From Turbatrix aceti (lineage: Eukaryota > Nematoda > Chromadorea > Rhabditida > Panagrolaimidae): a stretch of DNA of 64,000 nt. The position numbers and the translations under genes were made by a program. The DNA is taken from the NCBI GenBank assembly GCA_963969345.1, contig OZ017768.1, positions 11,324,193 through 11,388,192 on the forward strand. The letters run 5' to 3'. The notes under the pieces were generated by a model. That model saw nothing but the letters and a program-made list of their open reading frames with translations, was not told the DNA's origin and made no database searches. Positions 24,465 through 35,532 of this stretch are shown piece by piece (position 1 is the first letter of the stretch; each line of letters opens with the position of its first letter).

Positions 24465-26637
24465 CTGCCATCGCTCAAAATAAGGCTTATCAAAATGCGT
24501 CCAATAAAATTCATAAAAAATCGTCGACAAAACCGCAGCGTAGAGGATCGTAAAGACGACGGCGTAAGTCACGGAGGTAACCATCAACGGAAGAAATGGC
24601 AGAGTGTCCGCAAATATGACATTTCCATAGTGGTGGAAGCCTTCAACAGCTACAACCGTGGCGAGAAGCAACGCGTTGCTTGGTCGAACGATTCTATGCC
24701 ATGAAAGGTAGTACCACCATCGATATACGCCGAAGACAACGCTCACACCAAGGATGGCGATTGTGTACTTGGAAACGTGTTCAACGGCGGAGAATATCAG
24801 TGGAAATTGCACGGCCGGGGTTAGGATGGAGAAGGCAATGAAAACGTGGAAAAATGAAGGGTTCTGTAAGATTTAAAGTAACACAAAAAACAGTGTTCAA
24901 AGTAAGGTTTTTTTGGACAACTAAAAAATAGGGATTTTGACGCAAAAAAAACGAAATTCGAATTTTTGCTTAAAAAATATCGAAATCGTGCAAAAAAAAC
25001 TCACGACAAAAGCCAACAGAGCGATGGGAAAGTAGACCATCAGAAGCGCCTTCTCGTGAACGTGCCACCCGAAGTAGAAAAACGCCATTCCACTGATTGC
25101 GATGCAGCAGAGAAAGTTTTCGACTTGTGACCTCCGTTTGACGAAAACCATGCTCACCAACGCGAGGACCGTGCAAGCAAGTGTGATCCCCGGAGCTATG
25201 CCCGGTAGCACGGAATGTGTGAAGTCAACGACAAGTCCAGAAGTGTAGATCGGAGTTAATGGGTTGCAGGAAGAAACAACGCCGCCCAGCTTTCGACACA
25301 GATAACTGCCCTTTGAACTTCTCAAAATCTGATAGAGAGCATAATCACCAGCGTTGTAGAGTGCCCAGAAATTAGGAGCCCAATACGCATGCGTAAGACC
25401 TCGTTTGAAGGGAAAAAGACGAGAAATTATTTGCTGAATGCCAGGGACGCCAGTTTTGATCAAAAATGGTCCAAATGACGCCGCAAGGGGGGTTCCAACC
25501 GCCAAGGCCAATTTGACAAGTCGTAGGATCTTTTGACCGATTGAAGAGGGAGACGATCCATCAAAGAGGTAAAATTTTAGGTAAAAAATGACGTAACCAG
25601 GAACGTAGTAGAGGTAGAGGTGTTTGAAGTTGAGCAAAACAGCGAACAAAAAACCACCCTAAAAATTGCATTCAAAATAAAAACAAAGTACGAAAATACG
25701 GTAAAAGAACAAAAAAGTACGAAAAAGGAATAAAAGAAACGTTATGCAGAGCAAAACTGAATTACAGTTTCCCAACAAAAAAAATTCTCGAAAAGAAAAT
25801 GCAGGCATAAACGATTACATCGTGTTTTGAACATTACTCAAACTACCGTAATAGTCTCGCCATCCAATATTTATCGCCTAACACAAAAACTCACCAAAAC
25901 AAGTCGATTTGAAGCAATGGCTGCAACTGACATCAACAAAAAGCCATAAAGCATGGCGTTGTATTGAAAATGCATGTTATCCAAAATGATGAGCGTCGGA
26001 TTGGCAGCCAGGATCAACAACAGACCCGCCAGTTCTTTCTCAGAAGTTGAAATTGCCCTGGCAAGGCAGTAGGCCCCGAAAACCTGTAAATGGCCATCCA
26101 ATTTCAAAAATTGAATTATTATAAAAAACGAACGTAAACAGGAAAAACAGAGATGACCGAGAGCCTTTGAAACAGCACAACCGGCTCAGTTAGCAGTGGA
26201 TCAGATTGTACAGTCAGATATGCTGGATCCACGGCGGCAGCAATCGAAGCCAGACCCCGTTCAAAGTAGGCAAAAAACGGTGGATAGTCGAGCGTCCATT
26301 CCGAGACGTTGTTGTAGTACCATCTGCTCAGTGGTTCGTGGTAGGTCACTGCCATCCAGTTCCTATGAACCTAAGATAGACCAAAAACAGCAAAATATAT
26401 AAATACCGTTGTTTTGTGATAAAAACCAACCTCCATATCGGTAGAAGCATAGCTCTGTACAAGTAGGCACTGCAGAACGACGATAAAAGCCAAACCGATA
26501 CCAATGATAGCCCACAGATTGGACGTGACCTTTGAAGCCGTCAGTGACGGCAGGGCTGGTGTCAGACACCGATCACCTCCCCCTCCATCGTCTTCACTCG
26601 GCATTCGCGATGATCGACTCCTCTTTGGAGGGGCCAT
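24465..26637 (-). CDS. alg8: ALG8 dolichyl-P-glucose glucosyltransferase, 5' part of an ALG8-ENDOV fusion
   Basis: Exons 26431-26637, 26134-26370, 25895-26083, 25005-25658, 24465-24863 encode 562 residues. ALG8 adds the second glucose to the lipid-linked oligosaccharide in the ER lumen. Visible: TLDYPPFFAYFE, NMHFQYNAMLYG, LLNFKHLYLYYVPGY and SRLFPFKRGLTHAYWAPNFW, with many membrane helices. The last exon ends WQ at a GTTGGT donor; the 53-nt intron (24412-24464) leads in phase into the ENDOV exons, giving a 793-residue product. If that intron is retained, the frame stops after eight more codons at 24438, giving ALG8 alone. The start ATG directly follows TTTTTTTCAG, a likely trans-splice acceptor. 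Confidence 0.92.
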
Positions 26638-27311
26638 CTGAAAAAAATAGCATAAAAAGTCACGAAAAGGAATATAGAATGACCAAAACATTAATAATCA
26701 GTAAATTGTAGGTCGTTTACGGTAAATATAATACGTTTGACAAACCAGTGCCCTGCAGCGCGATTTTGCAAAATTAACAAAAACGTAACAAAACCCGAAC
26801 AACATTTATGCAAATCAAAAATGTTTTATAAAAAAATTTTGATTTCATGCAGCGTACCTAACGTAACATTTTAGCGTTCAATAAATGTTACTCAGCGTAC
26901 CTAACGTAACATTTTAGCGTTCAATAAATGTTACTCAGCGTACCTAACGTAACATAATAGCCACTTTATAACGTTACTCTTCTCACATAAAGTAAAGTTT
27001 TAGCGCAAAAAAAGTATTATTGAACAAAACATGTAATTTACGATTTCCGTTCTTTTAATCTTTGTTTTTTTCTTTTTTCAGTCCATCAAATCCTGCAATC
27101 CTTTTTCAAACCCGAAACGTTACGTACATACATAACACTACAAAACGATATAAAAGTTAGGGTAATAAAATCCCAGTATTAACCATTCATCACGCAAATC
27201 AATTTTTATAGAAAACTGTACAACGCTGTAAAATCCGGTACAAATAAAAAAAACAAGAAACAAACCCGAAAAGCGTTTAACGAAACATAAAAACCGTTAC
27301 GGTATGACACA
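26638..27311. other. intergenic with tandem 43-bp repeats
   Basis: Gap between the DCUN1D stop and the ALG8 start, same strand. Apart from the tandem repeat at 26851-26960 it is AT-rich and featureless. Confidence 0.5.
26851..26960. repeat. 2.5 tandem copies of a 43-bp unit
   Basis: Copies start at 26851, 26894 and 26937 with AGCGTACCTAACGTAACA; copies 1 and 2 are identical over 43 bp. The unit is the best-preserved version of the repeat dispersed through introns of this window. Confidence 0.85.
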
Positions 27312-27965
27312 TCATTCAGAGGCAGGCTGCTGGGTACGAGATTCAACGTATTCGTCAAAAATGACGGGCCACGCGTTGTAGGGATCGTAATTTGAGAAAT
27401 CTCCCTTGATCGTATTCAGAAAGTCAAAAAAAAGTATCCACTCATCGCGATTAACTCCTCGTTTCTTGGATTCGAGAAAGGCAATCCAGTCGTTGACGCG
27501 GGCATTCGTAATTCCAAAGATGATACGCCAGTAGCCGGCGGCAACGTCGATGGGCAGGACACGCGATGACGCTGGCTTCGCGTACATAAACGTGAAGACG
27601 TAGAATGCCCGGTGATCAATAGGGCTGTAGATCTTGCTGCCGGAATTTGCCATGAAGCGTCGTAGACCGTCGAGGCTGTCAACGCGCAGCTGCGTAAGTC
27701 CGCGCATCCACTCGCCCCGCTTGAACTCGCACTGAACCGTGGCCTCCAGCTTCCACGCAAAGATCAGCACCGCTCGGTCTGCTGGATCAACTCCCAGATC
27801 GTTCAGAAGCCTGAGCACGCCGTTTGGACCCATGACGTCTTTGCTTGGAGCATCGTCATTGGGATCTGAAATAAAATCCACGTCAGATAGGCTTTTACGG
27901 AAGATATTGTAAAACTCACTGTTTGCATACCGGTCAAAAAGTGCTTCAATCTTGGTCAAATTCAT
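27312..27965 (-). CDS. DCN1-like protein (DCUN1D), cullin neddylation factor
   Basis: Two exons, 27920-27965 and 27312-27865, giving 199 residues. DCN1-like proteins bind cullins and the Nedd8 E2 through a PONY domain and promote cullin neddylation. Visible: LFDRYAN, LLNDLGVDPADRAVLIFAWKL, QCEFKRGEWMRG, and near the end FLNTIKGDFSNYDPYNAWPV, all matching the PONY domain. The 54-nt intron (27866-27919) has no in-frame stop, so unspliced RNA would still be read through. I splice it because the joined sequence fits the family better and has good GTGAGT/TTTCAG ends. The product lacks the UBA-like N terminus of DCUN1D1. Confidence 0.9.
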   Translation of the reverse strand: MNLTKIEALFDRYANSEFYNIFRKSLSDVDFISDPNDDAPSKDVMGPNGVLRLLNDLGVDPADRAVLIFAWKLEATVQCEFKRGEWMRGLTQLRVDSLDGLRRFMANSGSKIYSPIDHRAFYVFTFMYAKPASSRVLPIDVAAGYWRIIFGITNARVNDWIAFLESKKRGVNRDEWILFFDFLNTIKGDFSNYDPYNAWPVIFDEYVESRTQQPASE

Positions 27966-28802
27966 GATAAGGAGAACAGGGGCAAAAAGTCACGTAAAAC
28001 GCGACGGGCGAAACAACAAAAACGCCTTTCACCACGCAGCTGCGCGCGTTTCGAGGTACACGAAAGTGCAAAATTTTCGTGTCAAGAGTTCTCTTTTGTT
28101 CAGACTGCACAAAATGCTAGCGTGCAGTTCAAATTCAGGGCCAGTGTTCCGCTGACTCTGACTCATCAGAGTCGACTCTTTGACTCTGACTCTGACTCTG
28201 ATGTGAGAGTCGAGAGTCAGAGTCAGAGTCGAGAGTCGGTTTTTACAAAATGACTTTTTAACTTTTTCGACTCTTTGATAAAAATTTTTTGAAAAAAATA
28301 CACTTTTAAGTCATTTTTGGTGCCAAATTTTTGATTGTGTAAAATAAAAACTCGTTAAACATGAAAGCACGCAGTTTTAGGCGTTTATTGATGCATTTTC
28401 TGTGAACCTATTTTAACTCGGAGTCAAAGAGTCGATTTTGGGAGTCGAAGAGTCGACTCTTTCGACTCTCGACTCTGAGTCAGAGTCAGAGTCGATTTGG
28501 GCCGGAGTGGAACACTGTTCAGGGCGTAATTTACATTTAGTGCCTATTTTTGATTGGCCTTTTATTTGATTTACGTCAATTGTAGGTTACAAAACACATC
28601 TTTTGGGTGTTTTTGGAATCGAAAACAAAATCTGTCTTTTTATCTTTTTTAGTTTTTATCACGTTTTGTTGCTCGGATCCCGCACTCATGGCGCTGTGAG
28701 CGGGTTTTCCGGTATACTACGCGCTGCAGCGTGCGGCAGGCATGGAAATAACTAGTAGATAATCTTTTTGCAGGCTTTCGGTGTACTCGCTATCTCTTCT
28801 CC
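27966..28802. other. divergent intergenic region between DCUN1D and Dicer
   Basis: The two genes diverge from here, so both promoters should lie in this 0.84-kb gap. A hAT-like MITE occupies 28142-28517. An acceptor-like TTTTTGCAG at about 28773 lies 30 nt upstream of the Dicer ATG. Confidence 0.6.
28142..28517. mobile_element. non-autonomous hAT-like element (MITE), 376 bp, with GACTCT-rich ends
   Basis: Terminal inverted repeats CAGTGTTCCGCT and, reversed, CAGTGTTCCACT are flanked on both sides by the identical 8-bp TTCAGGGC (28134-28141 and 28518-28525). Subterminal regions are runs of GACTCT/AGAGTC on both strands, so the element can fold back. There is no ORF. It sits between the divergent DCUN1D and Dicer starts. 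Confidence 0.85.
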
Positions 28803-31800
28803 ATGGATTTGGATAGCGAGGGGGCTTTTTCGGGTAACTACGAGGTGAAACTTGTAAGTTTTTTTTATCGTACGTCAGGGTAGAAAAGTAAACGTTGTTT
28901 AGGCTGCGGCTTGTGAAAAATGCTACGATCAGGATACAATCGTTTTTCTGCCTCCAGGAGATTCCAAATCTTTTGTCAGTGCCGCTGTCCTGCAACACAT
29001 GGCTGCAGAACTTTCGGGTAATAAGAAATTCTTGTTTTACATCTGTGTTTCGGGTATGAAAACTTTTTTTATTCATTGAATAACCTTTTTCTGTTCAGGA
29101 TTTTCTGTTGACCAAAAGTACAAATTATACGGCGCTAATGATTTTCTCAAAGTTTCGAAATTTGAAAGTCAGCCCCAAGACGACCCGGCGGCTTTCAAAC
29201 TCATGATGAAAGAATCCGACGTTTGGATGGTGACCGCAGATCAGGTCCAAAACGCTCTGACAGTCGGTGTCATTGATTGGAACTGCTGCGCGATGGTCAT
29301 CTTTGATGACTGTATGCACTGTGGCACGAGTTCTCATCCATTTGGATATGTCATGGATATGATTCATGATGCAAAGCACGAAGGGGCCGACATCCGGGTT
29401 CTCGGTTTGACAGTCTCCGGCTTCGCGGGAAAACTGCCCGCCAACGAATTAGAAATGAAGTTGTCTAAACTCTGCGAGGTTATGAAATGCACTGTTGTGA
29501 CGCCTGACGGAGTCATAAAGGAATACTTTCACATGTTTCGTGCGCAAGAGATGTGCATTTTGTACGAGGAGCTCGATATTGAAGACTGGCCGGAGGCTAA
29601 ACAATTGGTTGGTTTTTATTACGTTTTTGATAGTAATACAAATCCTGTTACGCGTAATTACTGTAAACAGTCAACGTAACAAAATATCAATTGACTTCTC
29701 TATTACTTTTTTCAGCGTCAACTTATTTACATGGATATCGTTACCCAAAACTCACGGATTGAGCCTTATAAATCGGTTCTCTTCGCCGTTACTCGGGTTC
29801 TTGACGTTTTTCACATTCTAGGACCGTATTCCAGTTTTGAAGTGGTCAGTCACTTTTCCGAAGTCTTCATCGATATTGTTGGGAATAAAAACTATTCAGA
29901 ACCGCATACCATTTTTATCAATTCCGCGATTTCGGCTTTTCTGGCCTTTAGTGTATCACTCGGCAATAACGTATGTTTTTTTATGAAAAAAAAGTATTAT
30001 GGCGAACTTTTTAGTTGACAAAGTTATTTTCTTTGGATGACGTTTTGGAACACGTGAACAACAGCGTGCTCAAACTCATCCAAGTTTTATCGGGTTTTTA
30101 TAACGAAAACCGGTCCAAATTTTCGGCCCTGATATTTGTTCGCAGTCGAACTACCGCAATCGCGTTGCTCAGTCTTATGAATTTAATTTCGAAAGACTGC
30201 AAATATAAGTTCATCCGAGCGGGGTGTGCTCTGGGCGATTCAAACACGAGTGCCATGGATATGCCTTCGTCGACGTCAAGCGATCTCAGCACCACGATCA
30301 CAAACTTTTGTGCGGGAAACATCAACGTTGTGATTGCCACCGAGGGGTTAGAAGAGGTCCTTGACCTTCGCTCCTGTGGACTGGTGGTTAGCATGGAGGC
30401 GCCTACGACGTTTGCGTCCTACCTTCACTCCCGTGGCCAGGCTCGTGGCTGTGGTCAACGGGCAACGTACGCTGTGATGATTTCTGTTATTGATGCGGAT
30501 TCAAAATTTTCTGCTCTGCACAACTACAAGTGCTCAGAATCTGTGAGTTTTCAGCATTCCGTGTTATATTAAGGTTGCCTGATTGTTTTTAGTTTCTGAT
30601 GAAGTATCTCGAATCTTCTGAAACCGAAGATGACTGCATTTTTTCGAAAACAGAGGATGATTGCTTGGTGCCTGCTAGACATTTGCTCCACACCTTTGAG
30701 ACTTGTGTCGGTGCCAAGGTTAACCTAGGCTCCGCGCTGAACGTTCTCAGTCGATACTGCTCTCGACTACCGTCGGATGTTTTCGTCATGCTGGTTCCGA
30801 CAATCAGAACGAAACGGCTGGGCATATTTTTCTACAGCACCCTCTACCTGCCGATCAACTCCCCCGTCCGTTGCCCGATCACTTCCGATGCTGCGACTTC
30901 GATCAAGAGATCCGAGAAGCAGGCTGCGCTGAAAGCCGTCAAAATTCTCCATGCTGCCGGCGAGCTCGACGACAACCTGAACCCGGTGACCAAGGATGAC
31001 ATCAGCGTGGACGAGTTGATGGATGAGTTTGACGACCAACTCAGCGGTGACAAGCGACTTGGAACCACTCAGCAGCGGAGGCTGTATCTGCGAAAAGTGC
31101 CCTCGATGGTCAAAAACGGCATGCCACGCCCGAATGTCCCGGTTTACGTCTACGTCATCGAAATGGACCTCATTCAACCAATTTCCCCTGAGAAGAATCC
31201 TAAAAGGCGCGAGATTCTGAATCCCATCCAGGGCAATCATCTCTTTGGTTTCTGTTCCAGCAGCAATTTTGGCGCCGTTCCACCTTTCTCGGTCTACCAG
31301 CGTCAGGGCAAAATGCGCGTTCGCATTCTGCGGCAAAAAGAATCAGTCGTCTTCTCGACAGAGGAGTTTCAGGTGCTCTGCGATTTTCACGCCATGGTGT
31401 TCCGAGATGTTCTGGGTTTTGGCAACCGTGAGGATAAGATGGGCTTCAACCTGGAAAACTCACCTAACCCGCTTCTGGTCGTGCCGTTGTACAAGCAAAA
31501 TGGTGTCTTCAAAGTCGGTGTCGACATTGCACGGAAGGCAATCGAGGGCTTCCCGCCTTCTCCGACGGAGGCTGAGCACAAACAGTTTGTCTACAAACCT
31601 GACATTTACAAAAACGCTGTGGTTCGGCCGTGGTATCAGAATGAGAAGAAATACAACTTTTATGTTGGCAAGGTTTGTTGGCTCAAAATTTTAATTTTTA
31701 CCCTAAACGTTATTTTTGAAATCCTTATACGTTGTTTTAGTTTTTGTTCTATGTAATAGGGGTGCGCAAAAGTTTTTCCGAATCTATTTATAACGCTGGT

Positions 31801-34192
31801 CAGAATTAATTGTCCTTCAAATAGTTTTAAATTATTTACAGGTTGAAACTGACATCTTTCCCACCAGCAAATTCAGCAAAAAGTACGGTACTTATGAAGC
31901 ATACTTTAGCGAAAAGTACGATGTCAAAATTCTGTTCGATGACGTTCCTTTACTTGACGTTGACAATGCATTCAAATCGTCCAATTTATTGTTGCCGCCA
32001 CACCGAAACCAACGGCCTCCTACGACCATGTTCTACATGGTTCCCGAACTTGTCGTTATCCATCCGATGTCTGCGGAGTACTGGTTAATGGCGGTGCAGC
32101 TTCCGACTGTCTTTTACCGCCTCAATGGACTGCTCTTGGCCGATGAATTTAGGCACATGGTTTTGGTTGAAACTGAACCAGCTTCTCAAGAAGTCCCGGA
32201 TGATTTCAAATGGACGACATTGGATTCTGCCATTCAGAGTCCGACGAAGGACGACGAGCCGGCGAATGATTTTGAACCTGTAATCTCAAACAATGAAAAT
32301 ACTTTGATTGACAAACAACTTTTGAATCGAGTTTTGGCCCCCGAACTTTCTCAAAACATGAAATCGTGGTTCGAGAACGAGCGCACTCGTCAGACAGCCT
32401 ACGGTGTGCCACCGACTCTCATCCTGCAGGCACTGACTGCGGCGTCTGCAGCGGACGGATTTAACCTGGAACGCTTCGAGACCATTGGAGACTCCTTCCT
32501 CAAGTTTTCGACAAGCAAACATATTTTCCATGAGCACGCTGAAATGCATGAAGGCAGGATGACCGACCTGCGTTCCCGCTACGTCTCGAACGCGGAACTC
32601 TTCAAGCTGGCATACCGAAGGGACATCCCGGGCATGATGCAGGTGGTCACGCTTGATCCTATGACCAACTTCTTGCCTCCCGGTTTTGAGTCGCGGACTT
32701 GTGAGGCTGTTGTCGAGAAGGCGATCGAGGTGAACGACGACACACATGACGAGTGTGAGATGCAGGACATCGACGAGGACACCGAAGTTATTATTCTGGA
32801 TAAGAAAAAGGTTCCTGATGCTGGCTACAATTATTTTACGCAGCAGAGGATTAGCGACAAGTCGGTTGCCGACTGCGTAGAAGCTTTGATTGGTGTTCAC
32901 CTCATCTCGCGTGGCATGGATGATACTATCAAATTCATGCGCTTCATGTCGATCAACGTGGATACTCAGAAACGCGCTCAGCCACCAATTTATTACGGTT
33001 GCTTAGGCGAAGCACGGGTGAGTTGTTTTGACTGGTTTTAGAATATTTTTGGGAAACGGAATTCATTTTTTGGGGTAAGCGAAGCGGAACTGGTTCCGAT
33101 TTTTGGTTCGGGCACTAAATCATAATGTTTGATCGTTTTGGAACCTTTGAATGATTTTTAAGGACTTAATCGTGGTCGAAGATGCAAAGAAGTACGTCCA
33201 ATTCAAATATGACAAGACCGGATTCCATCGTATTGAAGAAAAGATCGGATACTTCTTCAAAGACCGTTCTTACCTCATCCAAGCTCTGACCCACGCTTCT
33301 TACGTCGATAATCGGTACACAGGCTGCTACCAGCGCCTCGAATTTCTTGGCGACGCTGTGCTGGATTACCTGGTTACACGCTGTCTCTTTGAACTGAATT
33401 CAGAGTTCACGCCTGGTGTTCTGACCGATCTACGTTCAGCTCTGGTTAACAATGTCATCTTCGCATCCTTGGCCGTCAAATATGACCTCAACAAGTGTTT
33501 ATTGTTTGAATCCCACGAACTTTACGAAAGCATCGAGCGTTTTGTCAAGTGGCAACGCGAGAACGGCGAAGTCAACTTTGATGACCAGTTGCTTTCCTCC
33601 GAGGACTGCGACACCGGCAGCATGGATATCGAGGTGCCAAAGGCACTCGGGGACATCTTCGAATCCCTTGCAGGCGCTGTCTTCCTGGACTGTGGCATGA
33701 ATCTCGAAGTCGTCTGGCGGGTGTTTTACGCGCTTATGGAACAACGCATCAAGAACTGCATTGCTAACCCACCAAAATCGCCTACCCGTCAACTTTTTGA
33801 GATGACACAGTACAATCCTATCTTCAGGTTGGTTGCACAGAATTAAAAATGATTCTGGCAATGATCCATTCTTTTGTTTCAGTAAAGTTGAACGCAAAGT
33901 GAAGCTCGGCATTGCCGAGGTTACCCTGGAAATCAACGACGGCAAGTACACGTTTGTTGGCAGCGGCAAGTCATTCAAAACTGCAAAGGCATCCGCGTCT
34001 AAAAAAGCTTTGGCTTTCATTCGTCAGCTTCAAGCTGATGCCAATTCGCCGCCGACTGCAAGGCTGCGGGCTCACGTTTCCCCTTCTCCAAACATCCCGA
34101 AAAAACAAAGGACAACTGAGAAAACCGATGAGATCCCTCTCGTTCAAAATCAGCCCGTTGAACGTAGGAAACGGGCGTGGTCCTGCCTGTAA
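28803..34192 (+). CDS. Dicer ribonuclease with degenerate helicase domain
   Basis: Nine exons: 28803-28853, 28903-29053, 29099-29607, 29716-29970, 30015-30542, 30593-31672, 31842-33017, 33163-33827, 33883-34192, giving 1574 residues (typical Dicers 1850-1950). Dicer cuts dsRNA and pre-miRNA into small RNAs. Order: shortened helicase (1-500), Dicer dimerisation domain (about 528-620), PAZ (about 845-910, NFYVGKVETDI and PLLDVD), RNase IIIa (ERFETIGDSFLKFS, DCVEALIG), RNase IIIb (RLEFLGDAVLDYL, GDIFESLAGAVFLDCG) and a C-terminal dsRBD. All RNase III acidic residues are present. Helicase motifs are damaged: Walker A reads PPGDSKSF, DECH is DDCM, and the motif VI equivalent is HSRGQAR. It is probably unable to use ATP. 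Whether the genome has another Dicer is unknown. Confidence 0.92.
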
Positions 34193-34977
34193 CAATTCAC
34201 CTGCAAATTGGCATTCTACCTATTTTTTTATCGTTTGTTGTGAACAATGTTAACCGATTTAACTTCATTTTTTTTAACGGGTGATTGAAAAAAAAATCAT
34301 ATCAGTGATTATTAAGTTCCGAGTTTTTTGTTTGTTTCTGTTGGGTATTAATTTTAATAAATTAATTTTTATTGCTGTCAATTGAAGGTGGTATACCATA
34401 GTTTCGTCAATTTATTGACCTTTTCGTTTAAAATTCCGAGCCAAAACGGACTTTTTTCGGGCCCAGGCCGTCCGTTTTTGCCAGATTTTGCAAGTAATCA
34501 ACATTTCGAACGATTTTAAACGCCATTTCCATTAGGCTTATAATACTATTCAACCCTCATTGAAAGTTGGTTGTTTACTTCACGTCGTATCGCAATGTTT
34601 GATACTGCAGTAGCACGTTACAGCAAAGAGTTGTCAGCAATCTTGCAATAGCGGCAGATCTATGACTATTTCTTCCAGAAATCCTTTTGTTACGTTTTCA
34701 TACTGAACCGTTTTCAAACAATAAAACGTGTTTAAAATAAAAATAAAACAAATTTTATACGCCATTCCTATCAGTGTGTACATGGTGATGTACAATTTGG
34801 CGGCTTTTACTGAGGCATGTCTGTTGACTTCATTTTATAAATATGACGATAATTGTTAAAAAAAATAGAAGGTTATAGCGAAGAGAAGTAAGTAGTGTTG
34901 TGATGTGTACAAAGTGAACTTTTTAAAGGCGTCTATTGTTAAACAACACGCCACGCACACTTCCATCCAATCCGAAT
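34193..34977. other. convergent intergenic region
   Basis: The 3' flanks of Dicer (+) and of a minus-strand orphan gene meet here. AT-rich, with no RNA gene, repeat or coding exon that I can recognise. Confidence 0.5.
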
Positions 34978-35532
34978 TTACTTCACTTTATCACCACTCG
35001 CTGCACCTTCAACAAGAATAGACAAATCATCACGAATCCTGACGTAGACAGACCTGATCTCAAATCTGTCTGGTCCGCCGTCGATGAGGGACAACTTTCT
35101 GACGATTTCCTTTTCGGCTGCCTTCCGCTTTCCAGAAGCGATGTCATCGAATACATCGCCGGATTCCCCGACAAACTCGCTGTACTCCGTATGGATAGCC
35201 TTGAGGTGGGTCAGCAAGACGACGAGATCGGCTTCGTAGCTGGCAGACGGCTTGGTAGCAGCGTCCCCGTCGGTCAGGGATCTCTCAAGCACGGCAATGT
35301 TCTTGCCAAGACGCTTAAGGTCCCTTGCCAGCACGGCGATGGCAGTGCTAGTCTCGGCGGTGAGTTTGGCCTGAAGACGCTGCTTCCAGTCGGGACAAAC
35401 TTGGGCAATGACGGAATCTTCTGCGGCAGCTCTGGCACATGCTACCTGGTCGGACAGGGTGTTGAGAACATCAATGGCGTCGTTGAGATCGGTGGTCAGG
35501 GGACGAAGGTCTTGAATGGCTGCGAAAGCCAT
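34978..35532 (-). CDS. uncharacterised 184-residue helical protein
   Basis: A single open exon runs from ATG at 35532 to TAA at 34978. The base composition is more GC-rich than its flanks, like the coding exons of its neighbours. The predicted protein is Ala/Asp/Leu-rich and looks mostly helical, with three Cys residues in the first 45 positions. No motif is recognised. An in-frame start 18 codons upstream would add a weakly hydrophobic segment (NFSFCLCAMAFAA) that could act as a signal peptide, so the start is uncertain. It lies between Dicer and exportin-5 and is on the exportin-5 strand. I do not recognise a family. Confidence 0.6.
   Translation of the reverse strand: MAFAAIQDLRPLTTDLNDAIDVLNTLSDQVACARAAAEDSVIAQVCPDWKQRLQAKLTAETSTAIAVLARDLKRLGKNIAVLERSLTDGDAATKPSASYEADLVVLLTHLKAIHTEYSEFVGESGDVFDDIASGKRKAAEKEIVRKLSLIDGGPDRFEIRSVYVRIRDDLSILVEGAASGDKVK

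Noticed and set aside
26851..26960. CRISPR-like direct repeats
   Set aside because: The units are strictly tandem without unique spacers, and the genome is an animal's.
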